The translations under genes were made by a program, and so were the position numbers. 64,000 bases of DNA from Zoogloea sp016790385 (GTDB taxonomy: Bacteria > Pseudomonadota > Gammaproteobacteria > Burkholderiales > Rhodocyclaceae). The notes below the pieces were generated by a model. It made no database searches. It had not been told where the DNA came from and saw only the letters and a program-made list of their open reading frames with translations. Positions 51,872 to 60,993 of this stretch are shown piece by piece; position 1 is the stretch's first letter, and the number at the start of each line of letters is the position of its first letter. The DNA lies in the NCBI RefSeq assembly GCF_041916735.1, contig NZ_JAYRYY010000006.1, one strand, 5' to 3'.

Positions 51872-52055
51872 GGGGGCGGGCTGGCGCGAAAAAGGGCGCA
51901 TGGTGCAGAAAGCCGGCCGTACCTGCAAGTCCGTCGCCGGCCGAGTTTCCGGTAAAATCAGTCAATTGTCCGAGTCGCGATGCACTCCCGTTCCGCGCAC
52001 ATCCAGCCGGGCTGCCCCTTTTCGGCGCGTCCGGCCTAGCAGGAGATAACACCGA

Positions 52056-53324
52056 ATGAATCCATTTTTCGCCGCTGCGGCGGCGGTGGCGTTTGGCTTG
52101 ACCGTGGTCGGGGTGGATGCCTCGGCGGCGCCCCAGCCAAACGGCACCGCAAGCCGCAAGGCAGCGCCGGCGGTCAAGCCCGCCGTCAAGTCCGTTCCCA
52201 AACCTGCTCCGAAGGCGCTTGCCAAGCCAGCGCCGGCCCGCGCCGCCACGGCGGTCAAGCCTGCTGCCAAGCCGGCCGTTTCCAAAGGGGCCACGGCCGG
52301 ATCCGTGACGCCCAAAGCCGGCACGGCCAGATCGGCGGGAAAGCTCGCGCCGCCGCCGGTGGCGGTCAGCAAACAAACCGCTGGCAAGCCGCTCGCTTCC
52401 GGCAAGGCCGGGCGCGGTGTCAAGGTCGCTGCGGCGCCCGTCAAACCGGTTGTGAAGGGGCGCAAGGGCCGGGCCGAGCCCGCCGTGGTGACCGCCCGTG
52501 AGCCCCGCGGGCAAGCCCGGGGGCGTGTCGAGCCGCCTGCTCCCGATCGGACCGTGGCACGGCAACCCGATGTCAGGGGTGGGGCGGCCCCCATCGGGCG
52601 TGAGGCGTATGTTCCCAGTTCTCCGCCGATCCCCCGTGCGGAGGCCTTGCGACAGCTCCAGGGCAGGGTTGCCGCGCCCCCAGCGCCGCCGCCCGTGACG
52701 GCCCCGCCCCGTGCATACCGGACTCTTCCTCCGCCCCCGGTGGAGGTTGCCCGTGCGGCCGCGGTTCGCCCGGCGGTGACCGAAGCGCCTCAGCCTGTTA
52801 TCAGCGAGCCACCCAAGCCAGTGGCCCGTTACACCCCGCCGGCAACTTCCGAACTGTCCGGCCCCGAGGCCGCTGCGGCTTCGGCGGCGGCCCTGAATGC
52901 GTGGCGAGCGGCCGAAGCGGCGCGCCCCGCCAGTCCGCCAGTGGCCGCGCCGGCACCAGCACCGGTACCAGCTCCAGCACCGTCTCCTGCACCTGTGGAG
53001 CGTTCCGTGCCGGTGGCGCCCGCCGTCGCGCCCGCCGTGGGGCAAGTCCAACCCCAGGCCCGCTCAGGGCGTGGCGTGGCGCGGGCTTACGCGATGGATG
53101 GGGCCACCTTCTATCAGAGTGGACGCAAGATCCGCGTCCAGGGGCTGGATGCCCGTGACCCCGGGATGACGTCCGAACACGCCACCCAGCGCCTGCAACG
53201 GGCGCTGGATGCGGGCAGCGTGACGGTGGAGCCGGTGGAGGTGGATGGTTCAGGCCATACCGTGGCGGTGGTGCGGGTGAACGGCCGTAATGTGGCCGAT
53301 GCCGTGAGGGCGTCGACCAACTGA
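52056..53324 (+). CDS. secreted Pro/Ala-rich protein with a degenerate SNase-like C-terminus
   Basis: 422 residues. A signal peptide (1-24, ending ASA) is followed by about 310 residues of Ala/Pro/Lys-rich low complexity and then a compact tail (338-420) that reads like a staphylococcal-nuclease fold: DG at 348-349, GRKIRVQGLDARDP and VRVNGRNVADAV. By my alignment the catalytic Arg35 of SNase is Arg360 and Asp40 is Asp365, but Glu43 is Asp368 and Arg87 is His401. AGGAGAT precedes the ATG. Probably an envelope or secreted protein; nuclease activity is doubtful. The family match is moderate. Confidence 0.65.
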   Translation: MNPFFAAAAAVAFGLTVVGVDASAAPQPNGTASRKAAPAVKPAVKSVPKPAPKALAKPAPARAATAVKPAAKPAVSKGATAGSVTPKAGTARSAGKLAPPPVAVSKQTAGKPLASGKAGRGVKVAAAPVKPVVKGRKGRAEPAVVTAREPRGQARGRVEPPAPDRTVARQPDVRGGAAPIGREAYVPSSPPIPRAEALRQLQGRVAAPPAPPPVTAPPRAYRTLPPPPVEVARAAAVRPAVTEAPQPVISEPPKPVARYTPPATSELSGPEAAAASAAALNAWRAAEAARPASPPVAAPAPAPVPAPAPSPAPVERSVPVAPAVAPAVGQVQPQARSGRGVARAYAMDGATFYQSGRKIRVQGLDARDPGMTSEHATQRLQRALDAGSVTVEPVEVDGSGHTVAVVRVNGRNVADAVRASTN

Positions 53325-53341
53325 GCGCTGACCGGCCGGCC

Positions 53342-54190
53342 TTACATCGCTACGAGGGACTGCCGGCCCCACCAGGACGCGCCGGCGGCCAGTTCAACGG
53401 GCTGGCGCACCGCGGCGGCTTCCACGCAGAGCATGCGGCGGAAGCCGTCGGCAGGCATGTCGGCCAGTTGGCGGCATTTGTCTTCCCAGGGGTTCCAGAT
53501 CACCACGTCGGGAAAGTTTTCGGCGTGGATACCCATTGCCCGGTGGTCTTCCCGCACCAGCAGGGTCGGTGGGGCGCCGTGGTAGATGCGGTCGGTCTCG
53601 TCTTCGATGAGTACGCCGACACCGCTTTCCTTCTTCATCCTGTTGTCGTCCGCCGAATCCCGGTAGTCGAGCCCGCGCAGGCCTTCGATGCGCAGGGCCT
53701 CGACTTCGCGCACCTTGAGGTAGGTATGCAGGGCCGCCGTGAAACTGAAGGGCGTGTCGCCGGTGTTGCTGACTTCCAGCTCCATGTCGAGGCGCCCGCC
53801 GCCGATGGAAATGCTCATCTCCGCCGCAAAGGCGTGGGGCCATAGGGCGCGCGTCTCGGCGTCATCGGTGAGTTGCAGAGTGGTGACCGCAAAATCCTTC
53901 CCGGCGCGGCTGCTGCCCACGTCCCAGCGCTTGTTGCGGGCAAAGCCATGCTTGGGCAAGGGGCCTTCCCCGGCGAACTGGGGGAAGCACAAGGGTACGC
54001 CGCCGCGAATGGCGGTGTGACCGTCGAAGATGGCCTTGGGGCTGAGGTAGAGGCGGTCTTCACCGCCGGCCGGCGTCCAGGACAGCAGCTGTGCGCCGTG
54101 CAGGCTGATCAGGGCGACGGCGCCGTCGGGGGTTTGCAGTTTGATGACGGGCTGGCCGTGCAGCTCGGCCATTTCGATCGGGTCGGTCAT
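53342..54190 (-). CDS. yeaD: D-hexose-6-phosphate mutarotase (YeaD-like)
   Basis: 282 residues of the aldose 1-epimerase superfamily: ISLHGAQLLSWTPAG, RGGVPLCFPQFAGEG and KHGFARNKRWDV (His of the active site), and a C-terminal MLCVEAAAV with the catalytic Glu. Interconverts alpha and beta hexose 6-phosphates, which would speed entry of Glk and glycogen products into glycolysis. ATG at 54190 is set by homology; the frame is open for 100 codons upstream without similarity. Lies 19 bases after tag on the same strand. Confidence 0.88.
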   Translation of the reverse strand: MTDPIEMAELHGQPVIKLQTPDGAVALISLHGAQLLSWTPAGGEDRLYLSPKAIFDGHTAIRGGVPLCFPQFAGEGPLPKHGFARNKRWDVGSSRAGKDFAVTTLQLTDDAETRALWPHAFAAEMSISIGGGRLDMELEVSNTGDTPFSFTAALHTYLKVREVEALRIEGLRGLDYRDSADDNRMKKESGVGVLIEDETDRIYHGAPPTLLVREDHRAMGIHAENFPDVVIWNPWEDKCRQLADMPADGFRRMLCVEAAAVRQPVELAAGASWWGRQSLVAM

Positions 54191-54209
54191 GATTCCGGAG
54201 GGGGCGGGG

Positions 54210-54815
54210 TTACTGAGGGCGCGATGATAGCGCGGCCACTTCCCGGTGGCGGAAACAGTCGGTGGTATGGTCGTTAACCAGGCCGGCGGCCTGCATGAAG
54301 GCATAGCAGATGGTGCTGCCGACGAAGCGGAAGCCACGCTTCTTGAGGGCCTTGCTGAGGGTATCGGAAAGGGCCGTGCTGGCCTGGGCTTCGGCCAGAC
54401 TGCGCAGGCTGTTCTGGATGGGTTGCCCATCGACGAACCGCCACAGCCACGCATCGAAGCTGCCGAATTCCGCCTGGATGGCGAGAAATGCACGGGCGTT
54501 GTCGATGGTGGATGAGATCTTGAGGCGGTTGCGGACGATGCCGGGGTTCAGCATCAGCGCGGCCTGATCGGCCTCAGTGAAAAGGGCAACGCTGGCCGGA
54601 TCGAAGTTGGCAAAGGCTTGGCGATAGGTCTCGCGCTTACGCAATACGGTGATCCACGACAGCCCTGCCTGGGCGCCTTCGAGGGTGAGCAGTTCGAACA
54701 GCGCCCGGTCGTCGTGGAGCGGCACGCCCCATTCGGTGTCGTGGTAGGCCTGGTACAGGGGGTCATCCCCGCACCAGGCGCAACGCACGGTCGTGGTGGC
54801 TACGTCGCCCATCAT
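54210..54815 (-). CDS. tag: DNA-3-methyladenine glycosylase I
   Basis: Base-excision enzyme that removes 3-methyladenine. 201 residues: RCAWCGDDPLYQAYHDTEWG (zinc Cys and active-site region), LEGAQAGLSWITVL, and the C-terminal zinc ligands NDHTTDCFRH. Start ATG overlaps the stop of the upstream Pat-like gene (TGATG); an ATG three bases later is equally possible. Confidence 0.95.
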   Translation of the reverse strand: MMGDVATTTVRCAWCGDDPLYQAYHDTEWGVPLHDDRALFELLTLEGAQAGLSWITVLRKRETYRQAFANFDPASVALFTEADQAALMLNPGIVRNRLKISSTIDNARAFLAIQAEFGSFDAWLWRFVDGQPIQNSLRSLAEAQASTALSDTLSKALKKRGFRFVGSTICYAFMQAAGLVNDHTTDCFRHREVAALSSRPQ

Positions 54816-57502
54816 CAGCCCTGTAGCATCAGGGCGCCATGCTTGATGGTGTTGTCTTCCGGATCGTTGGTGAGCACGAAGCCCAGGCTCTGCACGAACT
54901 TGAGCATCCGATCGTTGTTGGACAGGAAGATGCCGGTCATGGCGTGGAGGCCACGGTTGCGCGCGGTTTCGATCAGCACGCCCATCAGGCGGCGGGCCAG
55001 ACCCCGGTGCTGCCAGTCTTCGGCGACGACGATGGCGAACTCACAGGTTTCGCCGTCCGGATTCACGGCGTAGCGGGCCACGCCGATCTCCACCTCTTCG
55101 CCGTTCTCCTCGATGGTGGCCACGAAGGCCATTTCCCGGTCGTAGTCGATCTGCGTAAGTCGGGCAACCATGGCGGGAGGCAGCTCGCGCATGGTATTCA
55201 TGAAGCGCAGGTACTTGGTTTCGGGCGTCAGTTTGCGCACGAATTCGACTTCGAGTTCGGCATCTTCGGGCTTGATCGGGCGGATGACGATATCGCCTTC
55301 GGGCATCGAGATCTTGGTGATCAGGTGCGACGGATACGGGTGGATCGCCATGTGATCGTAGCGGTCTGCCGTGGGGGCGATGTTATCCACCACGATGCGC
55401 GCATCCACCGCAACGGCGCCGTTCTCGTCCACGATCAGGGGATTGATGTCCATCTCGCGGATCCACGGCAGCTCGCACACCATTTCAGAGATGCGCAGCA
55501 GCACGAACTCCAGCGACTCCATGTCGATCGGCGGCATGTTGCGATATTCGCCGAGCAGGGTCGCCACGCGGGTCGATTTGATCAGATCCTGAACCAGGTA
55601 GTTGTTCAGCGGCGGCAGGGCAACGGCGCGGTCCTTCTGGATCTCGACGTGGGCGCCGCCTTCGCCGAATGTGATCACCGGGCCGAAGACCGGATCACGG
55701 AAGGCGCCGACCATCAGCTCACGGCCATAGGGCTTGAGGATCATCGGTTCGATGGCGACGCCGTTGATGATGGCGTCGGGACGCTTCTTCTTCACCTCTT
55801 CCAGGATCTCCTGGTAAGCGCTGCGCACGGCGGCGAGGCCACGCAGGTTGAGGCGCACGCCACCCAGTTCGGCCTTGTGGGTGATCGAGGGTGAATCGAT
55901 CTTCATGGCCACGGGCAGGCCGAGTTCCTCGGCCAGCACCATGGCTTCGGTGGCCGAGCGGGCCACCACGGTCTGCGCGATGGGAATGCGGAACGCCGCC
56001 AGCAGGGCCTTGGACTCCATCTCGTTGAGGTTCTTGCGGCGCTCGGAAAGGGCGGTTTCGATGACCAGCCGGGCGCTCTCGACGGACGGAGGGTTGAGGT
56101 CGGAGGACAGGGAGCTGGGGGTCTGTATCAGCAGCTTCTGGTTGCGGTAATAGGCCGAGATGTGGCCGAACAGCTCGACCGCCGGTTCGGTGGTGCGGAA
56201 GGTGGGGATGCCGGCGGCCTCGAAGAGCTTGCGCCCTTCACGTACCTGCTCTTCACCCATCCAACAGGTAAACACGGGCTTGTCGGCGGAGCGCTCGATC
56301 TCGATGATCTTTTGGGCGACCTCCGTCGGCCGGGTCATGGCCTGGGGCGTGAGGATGGTGAGGGCGCCTTCCACGTTTTCGTCGGCCAGCACGATCTCGA
56401 GGGTCTTGGCGTAACGCTCCGGGTCCGCATCGCCGATGATGTCCACCGGGTTGCAGTGCGACCAGTTGGCCGGAAGGATTTCGTTGAGCTTGGCGACGGT
56501 GCCGTCGCTGAGCTGCGCCAGGGGAATGCGCAGGTCGGCGGCCCGATCGGCGGCCATCACACCCGGCCCGCCACCATTGGTGATCACGGCGAGGTGGTTG
56601 CCGCGCGGACGGAAATGGGAGAAGAGAGCGTTGGCCGCAGCGAAGAGTTGCCCCAGGGTATAGAGGCGGATCACGCCGGCGCGGCGCAGGGCTGCGTCGA
56701 ACACGGCGTCTTCGCCCACCATCGCACCGGAGTGCAGCAAGGCCGCCTGGGAGCCGGCCGGGTGGCGGCCGACCTTGATCAGCAGCACGGGCTTGACCCG
56801 GGCAGCGGCGCGCAGGGCGCTGACGAAGCGACGGGCGTCCTTGATGCCTTCGACGTAGAGGAAAATGCTTTCGGTGCGGGAGTCCGACACCATGTATTCA
56901 AGGACTTCACCAAAATCGATATCCACCGAGGTGCCCAGGGATACCACGGACGAGAAGCCCACATTGTTGGGCCGTGCCCAATCGAGGATGGCCGAGCACA
57001 GGGCACCGGATTGGGAGATCAGGCCGATGGAGCCCTTGATTGCGCCGCCGTCGGCGAAGCTGGCGTTGAGGCCGAGTTCGGGGCGCAGCACGCCCAGGCA
57101 GTTCGGGCCGAGCAGACGGATGCGGTGACGGCGGGCGTTCTCGAAGGTGTTCTTCTCGAGCATGCGGCCCCGCGGGCCGGCATCGGAAAAGCCGGAGGGC
57201 AGCACCACCACCGACTTGGTGCCGGCGCGGCCGCAGGCGTCGACAATGGCGGGCACACGGTCGGCCTTGGTGGTGATGACGGCGAGATCGAGGCGCTGGG
57301 GGATATCCTCCACGCTCTTGTAACAGGGCACGCCGAGTACTGACTCATGTTTGGGATTCACAGCGAAGAGCTTTCCCTTGAAACCGGCCTCCAGCATGTT
57401 GCGGACAAGGACGTTGCCCAGGGACATCTCCCTTTCGCTGGCACCGATGATGGCCACTGAGCGCGGCTCGAAGAGGGGCGTGAGGTAATGCTGTTCGTTC
57501 AT
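54815..57502 (-). CDS. NDP-forming acyl-CoA synthetase/GNAT fusion (Pat-like protein acetyltransferase)
   Basis: 895 residues with three parts: CoA-binding and ligase domains (SVAIIGASEREMSLGNVLVRN, GLLGPNCLG-like loop RLLGPNCLGVL), an ATP-grasp domain (about 490-700, VAMKIDSPSITHKAELGGVRL), and a C-terminal GNAT acetyltransferase (about 725-890, EDWQHRGLARRLMGVLI). This is the layout of PatZ/YfiQ, which acetylates lysines of acetyl-CoA synthetase and other enzymes. The His in LLHSGAMVGED, at the place of the phospho-His of succinyl-CoA synthetase-type enzymes, is kept, so ligase activity cannot be excluded. Shares a one-base overlap with tag. Confidence 0.9.
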   Translation of the reverse strand: MNEQHYLTPLFEPRSVAIIGASEREMSLGNVLVRNMLEAGFKGKLFAVNPKHESVLGVPCYKSVEDIPQRLDLAVITTKADRVPAIVDACGRAGTKSVVVLPSGFSDAGPRGRMLEKNTFENARRHRIRLLGPNCLGVLRPELGLNASFADGGAIKGSIGLISQSGALCSAILDWARPNNVGFSSVVSLGTSVDIDFGEVLEYMVSDSRTESIFLYVEGIKDARRFVSALRAAARVKPVLLIKVGRHPAGSQAALLHSGAMVGEDAVFDAALRRAGVIRLYTLGQLFAAANALFSHFRPRGNHLAVITNGGGPGVMAADRAADLRIPLAQLSDGTVAKLNEILPANWSHCNPVDIIGDADPERYAKTLEIVLADENVEGALTILTPQAMTRPTEVAQKIIEIERSADKPVFTCWMGEEQVREGRKLFEAAGIPTFRTTEPAVELFGHISAYYRNQKLLIQTPSSLSSDLNPPSVESARLVIETALSERRKNLNEMESKALLAAFRIPIAQTVVARSATEAMVLAEELGLPVAMKIDSPSITHKAELGGVRLNLRGLAAVRSAYQEILEEVKKKRPDAIINGVAIEPMILKPYGRELMVGAFRDPVFGPVITFGEGGAHVEIQKDRAVALPPLNNYLVQDLIKSTRVATLLGEYRNMPPIDMESLEFVLLRISEMVCELPWIREMDINPLIVDENGAVAVDARIVVDNIAPTADRYDHMAIHPYPSHLITKISMPEGDIVIRPIKPEDAELEVEFVRKLTPETKYLRFMNTMRELPPAMVARLTQIDYDREMAFVATIEENGEEVEIGVARYAVNPDGETCEFAIVVAEDWQHRGLARRLMGVLIETARNRGLHAMTGIFLSNNDRMLKFVQSLGFVLTNDPEDNTIKHGALMLQG

Positions 57503-57655
57503 GATGTGTACTCGGCTGAGTGCATTCGTGCGGCTATTGGCCTGCCGTTGCCACGGGGACGTCGATCACGTTTTGGGGTCGGGCGGATTTTACTCCGCAG
57601 GTGTTGCGCGCGCATGAGAATAAGCGAACGATTATTGCGTCGCACAATGCACGGT

Positions 57656-57669
57656 GTGATTTAGTTCAA
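57656..57669. promoter_or_regulatory. candidate Fnr/Anr-type site upstream of the Pat-like gene
   Basis: GTGAT-TTAG-TTCAA matches the TTGAT-N4-ATCAA palindrome at 8 of 10 positions. About 29 bases further towards the gene (minus strand) lies AATAAT (57636-57631), a possible -10, so the spacing is near that of a class II activator site. The gene starts 154 bases downstream. Confidence 0.35.
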
Positions 57670-57725
57670 GGTGAGTCCGCTCAAAGTGTTGCATGGCAGC
57701 AACGGTTTTGCGCTGCCTTGGCATT

Positions 57726-60587
57726 TCAATGGTTGAGCGTGAAGAAGAAACTTGCGCCTTCGTCCGGGGTGGACTCCGCCCAGACCTTGCCCTCATGGCG
57801 CTGGATGACCCGCTGAACGGTTGCCAGGCCGATGCCCGTGCCCTCGAATTCGCTGATGCCGTGCAGGCGATGGAAGGGCAGGAACAGCTTCGATGCAAAG
57901 CTCATGTCGAAGCCGGCTCCGTTGTCGGACACGCAGTAAACAATCTGCCGGTCGCGCATCTCGGCGTGGAACCGGATCTGGGCGATATCCCGCCGGCTGG
58001 TGAACTTCCAGGCGTTGCGCAGCAGGTTGTCGAGGGCCACGCGGATCAGGGCCCGATCGGCAGCCGCGACCAGTCCGGGTTCCACACTGGTCTCGACCCG
58101 GCGGTCGGGCTCTTCCTGGTGCAGTTCACCGAGAATCTGCTCCACCACCTGACTGAGATTGACAGTCTCGCGGTGCATGCTCTGGCGGGTCAGGCGGGCC
58201 AGATCAATCAGGTCGTCGATCAGACGGGCCATGCGCTGGGTGGCCACCCGGATGCGTTGCAGGTACTCGCGGCCGATGTCGTCCAGGCGGGGGGCGTAGT
58301 CTTCGGCGACGATCTGGGCAAAACCGTCGATGGCGCGCAGGGGGGCACGCAGATCGTGGGAGACGGAATAGGAGAAGGCTTCAAGTTCGCGGTTGGAGGC
58401 CTCCAGTTCGGCCGTTCGCACCCGGACGCGGGCCTCAAGCTCGCGGTTGAGGTTGCGCTGGGTTTGTTCGGCTTCCTTGCGGGCGGTGATGTCGTCCAGG
58501 GTGCCGGAGCTGCCCACTACGTTGTCGTAGGCATTACGAAGGGGGCGGATGGTCGCCTCGACCCAGCGCGGACCGCTGGCCTGGGTGCGCAGGCGGAACT
58601 CGAACTGGCCGATCTCCTCGTAGCCTTCGCGAATCGCCCCCAGGCAATGGCCCACCCGGCCCCGATCATCCTCGACCACGAAATCAAGGAGATTCTGTCC
58701 GATGGTCAGGCGGGTGTCGAAGCCGGTGGTGTTGCGCCATGCCCGGTTGAGGAAGGTGATCCGTCCCCCGGCGTCGGTCTGGAAGAGAATTTCGTTCACC
58801 GACTCGACCACGTCCCGGTACATGGCCTGGCTTTCGCGCAGCACCTGCTCGGCGAGCAGCCAGCGGGTCACGTCGCGGAGCACGTAGAGCAAGGCCGGCC
58901 GGCCGTTGAAGTCGATGCGCACTCCGGTGGCTTCGGTGTTGATCGTCTCGCCATCAAGCCGGCGATAGCGTAGCGGCAGCGGCGGCAGGCGGCGCAGCCT
59001 AGCGTCCGCATCCAGCTCGGCAAGGCGCGCCGCCTCCATCTCCCGGTCGTCCGGGTGGGTGAGACCGAGCAGTTCGATGCCTTCAAGCCGGGTCGTCTCG
59101 GCGCCCCCGAAGAGTTTCCGGCAAGCCGCATTGGCCATGCGGATCTGGCCGCCCACTACCACCAGGGTGGCTTCGGGTGAGTGCTCAAAGAGCGCTTCGT
59201 AGCGTCGCCCCGCGGCTTCGTGGTTGGCGACGGTTGCCCGCAGAGCGGTGATGTCCTGACGCACCAGCAGCAGGTTTGAGTTGCCACCCTCGGGGCCGTC
59301 GATGCGGCTCAGCGCCTCGTGGCACCAGCCGCGCTGGCCGTCGGCACGCCGATAGATCATCTCCCGCGTGAGCACAGGGGCTTCGCCGGTCAGGCCGCGC
59401 TGCCGGAATGCCATGCCCGCCGCGACGTCATCCTCGGCCAGCGCGCCATCGGCCGGTTGGCCGATCAACCGGTCGGCCGCTTGTCCCAGCATCGCAGCCA
59501 GGGCCTGATTGACCTGCGTCAGGCGTCCGTTGGCATCGATCTGAGCAACGCCGACGGGAGCATGTTCGAAAATCCGGCGAAAGAGGGCCTCGTCCTGAAC
59601 CAGCTTCTGCCGGGACTCGATCTCCGCCGTGACGTTGCGGGTCGTTCCGCAGTAGCCGGCAAACACGCCCCGCCGGTCGAAGATCGGAATACCCGACTCC
59701 ACCAGCCACACTGGCCGCCCTTGTGCGTTCACACGGCGGAACAGGAAGTCGGAAAAGGGCTCGATCTGGCGCAGGCGTTCGATGTGCGCGGCCCAGGGTT
59801 CCGCCGTTGGCGAAACCTCCGGCAATTCCCAGCGCCGACTGCCGATCAGATCCTCTGCGGCGAGATCCGCCAGGTGTCCGGAACTCGCATTGAGCGTGGT
59901 GTAGCGCAGATCGGCGTCCTGTTCCCAGTAGCCATCGTGAGCGTAGGCGAGGAGCGCCACGGTGCGTTCTTCGCTCCTTTCCAGATCCGCCGCCAATCGG
60001 GCTTGCTCGGTGACCTCCCGGCCAATGCCGCGGTAGCCGGAAAAATGGCCGCCGGCATCAAACATCGGCCGACCCTTCAGTTCGAGGTAACGCAGCTCGC
60101 CGCCCTGGGTTCGGCGGGGCAGGGTTGCCGCCAGGGGGCCGTGTCGTGCCATGGTCGCTTCGAGGGCAAGGGCAAATTCCGCCGGAAGGTCGGGCATGAC
60201 CACTTCCTTCCAGCTCCGGCCGACCACGCCCTCGGGCGCGATGCTGGGGGCCGGCGGTGCGTCGGGTACGGCGACGAAGCGCAGTTCGGCATCGATCTCC
60301 CACAGCCAGTCGCCGGATACCTCTACAAAATCCCGCCACTGCGGCGCCTGGGGCGGGTGCGGCGGCACGGCTGTGGCGGGTCTGCGGCGCAACAGGCGAC
60401 GAGCCATCAGGCCCGCCGCCAGCCCGCTGACCCCCCCAAGGAGGTACGGGGCCAGGGCGGCGTCCGCGAGGCCTGCCAATCCATCACCCGCCGCGGCACC
60501 CATGGGCGCGAGAAAGCAGCCCGCCAACAGGAGGAGGCTCGAGATACACGCCCTGCGGGGCGGCGAAGGGAAACGGGGAGGCGCCAT
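57726..60587 (-). CDS. multi-PAS sensor histidine kinase (phytochrome-type kinase core)
   Basis: 953 residues. Two hydrophobic N-terminal segments (about 14-32 and 44-62) anchor it; about five PAS domains follow (roughly 85-200, 210-330, 345-460, 470-580, 590-710), each with a PAC-like end such as GYRGIGREVTEQ and GYCGTTRNVTAE. The kinase core has the phospho-acceptor His744 in SYSVSHDLRAPLRAIDGF, N-box LLRNAWKF, DNGAGFDM, and GTGIGLATVQRV. No response regulator is beside it, so it is an orphan. The layout suggests multiple small-molecule or redox inputs, none identifiable. Convergent on nothing; the stop lies 224 bases upstream of the Pat-like start. Confidence 0.9.
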   Translation of the reverse strand: MAPPRFPSPPRRACISSLLLLAGCFLAPMGAAAGDGLAGLADAALAPYLLGGVSGLAAGLMARRLLRRRPATAVPPHPPQAPQWRDFVEVSGDWLWEIDAELRFVAVPDAPPAPSIAPEGVVGRSWKEVVMPDLPAEFALALEATMARHGPLAATLPRRTQGGELRYLELKGRPMFDAGGHFSGYRGIGREVTEQARLAADLERSEERTVALLAYAHDGYWEQDADLRYTTLNASSGHLADLAAEDLIGSRRWELPEVSPTAEPWAAHIERLRQIEPFSDFLFRRVNAQGRPVWLVESGIPIFDRRGVFAGYCGTTRNVTAEIESRQKLVQDEALFRRIFEHAPVGVAQIDANGRLTQVNQALAAMLGQAADRLIGQPADGALAEDDVAAGMAFRQRGLTGEAPVLTREMIYRRADGQRGWCHEALSRIDGPEGGNSNLLLVRQDITALRATVANHEAAGRRYEALFEHSPEATLVVVGGQIRMANAACRKLFGGAETTRLEGIELLGLTHPDDREMEAARLAELDADARLRRLPPLPLRYRRLDGETINTEATGVRIDFNGRPALLYVLRDVTRWLLAEQVLRESQAMYRDVVESVNEILFQTDAGGRITFLNRAWRNTTGFDTRLTIGQNLLDFVVEDDRGRVGHCLGAIREGYEEIGQFEFRLRTQASGPRWVEATIRPLRNAYDNVVGSSGTLDDITARKEAEQTQRNLNRELEARVRVRTAELEASNRELEAFSYSVSHDLRAPLRAIDGFAQIVAEDYAPRLDDIGREYLQRIRVATQRMARLIDDLIDLARLTRQSMHRETVNLSQVVEQILGELHQEEPDRRVETSVEPGLVAAADRALIRVALDNLLRNAWKFTSRRDIAQIRFHAEMRDRQIVYCVSDNGAGFDMSFASKLFLPFHRLHGISEFEGTGIGLATVQRVIQRHEGKVWAESTPDEGASFFFTLNH

Positions 60588-60724
60588 CGGCCTGTATTAT
60601 CGTTCGCACCGAAGCACTTGGTGCATCCTCAAGTGCGCCCGATCATGTGGCTTGACACGGAGAGTGAAAGAATGTGTCCATGCGAAGCGTGTTCAGAGGG
60701 TAAAAAGAATTGTTCGAAACCTGT

Positions 60725-60753
60725 TTGACGGGAGCGGGAGGGATATGTATTAT
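60725..60753 (+). promoter_or_regulatory. sigma-70 promoter of the Pro-Arg-His tRNA operon
   Basis: TTGACG (60725-60730) and TATTAT (60748-60753) are 17 bases apart. The first tRNA begins 11 bases after the -10. Confidence 0.8.
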
Positions 60754-60763
60754 TCGCGCCTCT

Positions 60764-60840
60764 CGGGGTGTAGCGCAGTCCGGTAGCGCGCTTGCTTTGG
60801 GAGCAAGATGTCGGGAGTTCGAATCTCTCCACCCCGACCA
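60764..60840 (+). tRNA. tRNA-Pro (TGG)
   Basis: A 77-base cloverleaf. Acceptor CGGGGTG pairs with CACCCCG, anticodon stem CTTGC/GCAAG, anticodon TGG at 60798-60800. CCA is encoded. Confidence 0.97.
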
Positions 60841-60867
60841 AAGCTTGACCCCGGTGCCCGCGGCGAT

Positions 60868-60941
60868 CTGCCCGTAGCTCAACTGGATAGAGCACCGGCC
60901 TTCTAAGCCGGGGGTTACAGGTTCGATTCCTGTCGGGCAGG
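60868..60941 (+). tRNA. tRNA-Arg (TCT)
   Basis: A 74-base cloverleaf. Acceptor CTGCCCG pairs with CGGGCAG, anticodon stem CCGGC/GCCGG, anticodon TCT at 60902-60904, discriminator G. CCA is not encoded (CTC follows). The first base pair is C-G rather than the usual G-C. Confidence 0.95.
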
Positions 60942-60993
60942 CTCTGGAAAATTTGCTCATTGGGTCGGCGATGCAAATCGATGGCCCGCAGTG

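Noticed and set aside
49037..51955. 972-codon open frame on the plus strand opposite arsC, hslO and tex
   Set aside because: Antisense shadow of three clearly conserved genes; spans their boundaries and has no recognisable domain.
54839..57343. Long plus-strand frames opposite the Pat-like gene
   Set aside because: Shadows of a full-length conserved protein.
57695..57717. GGCAGC/GCTGCC repeat after the PAS kinase as terminator
   Set aside because: Stem of 6 bp with a 11-base loop and no T-run.
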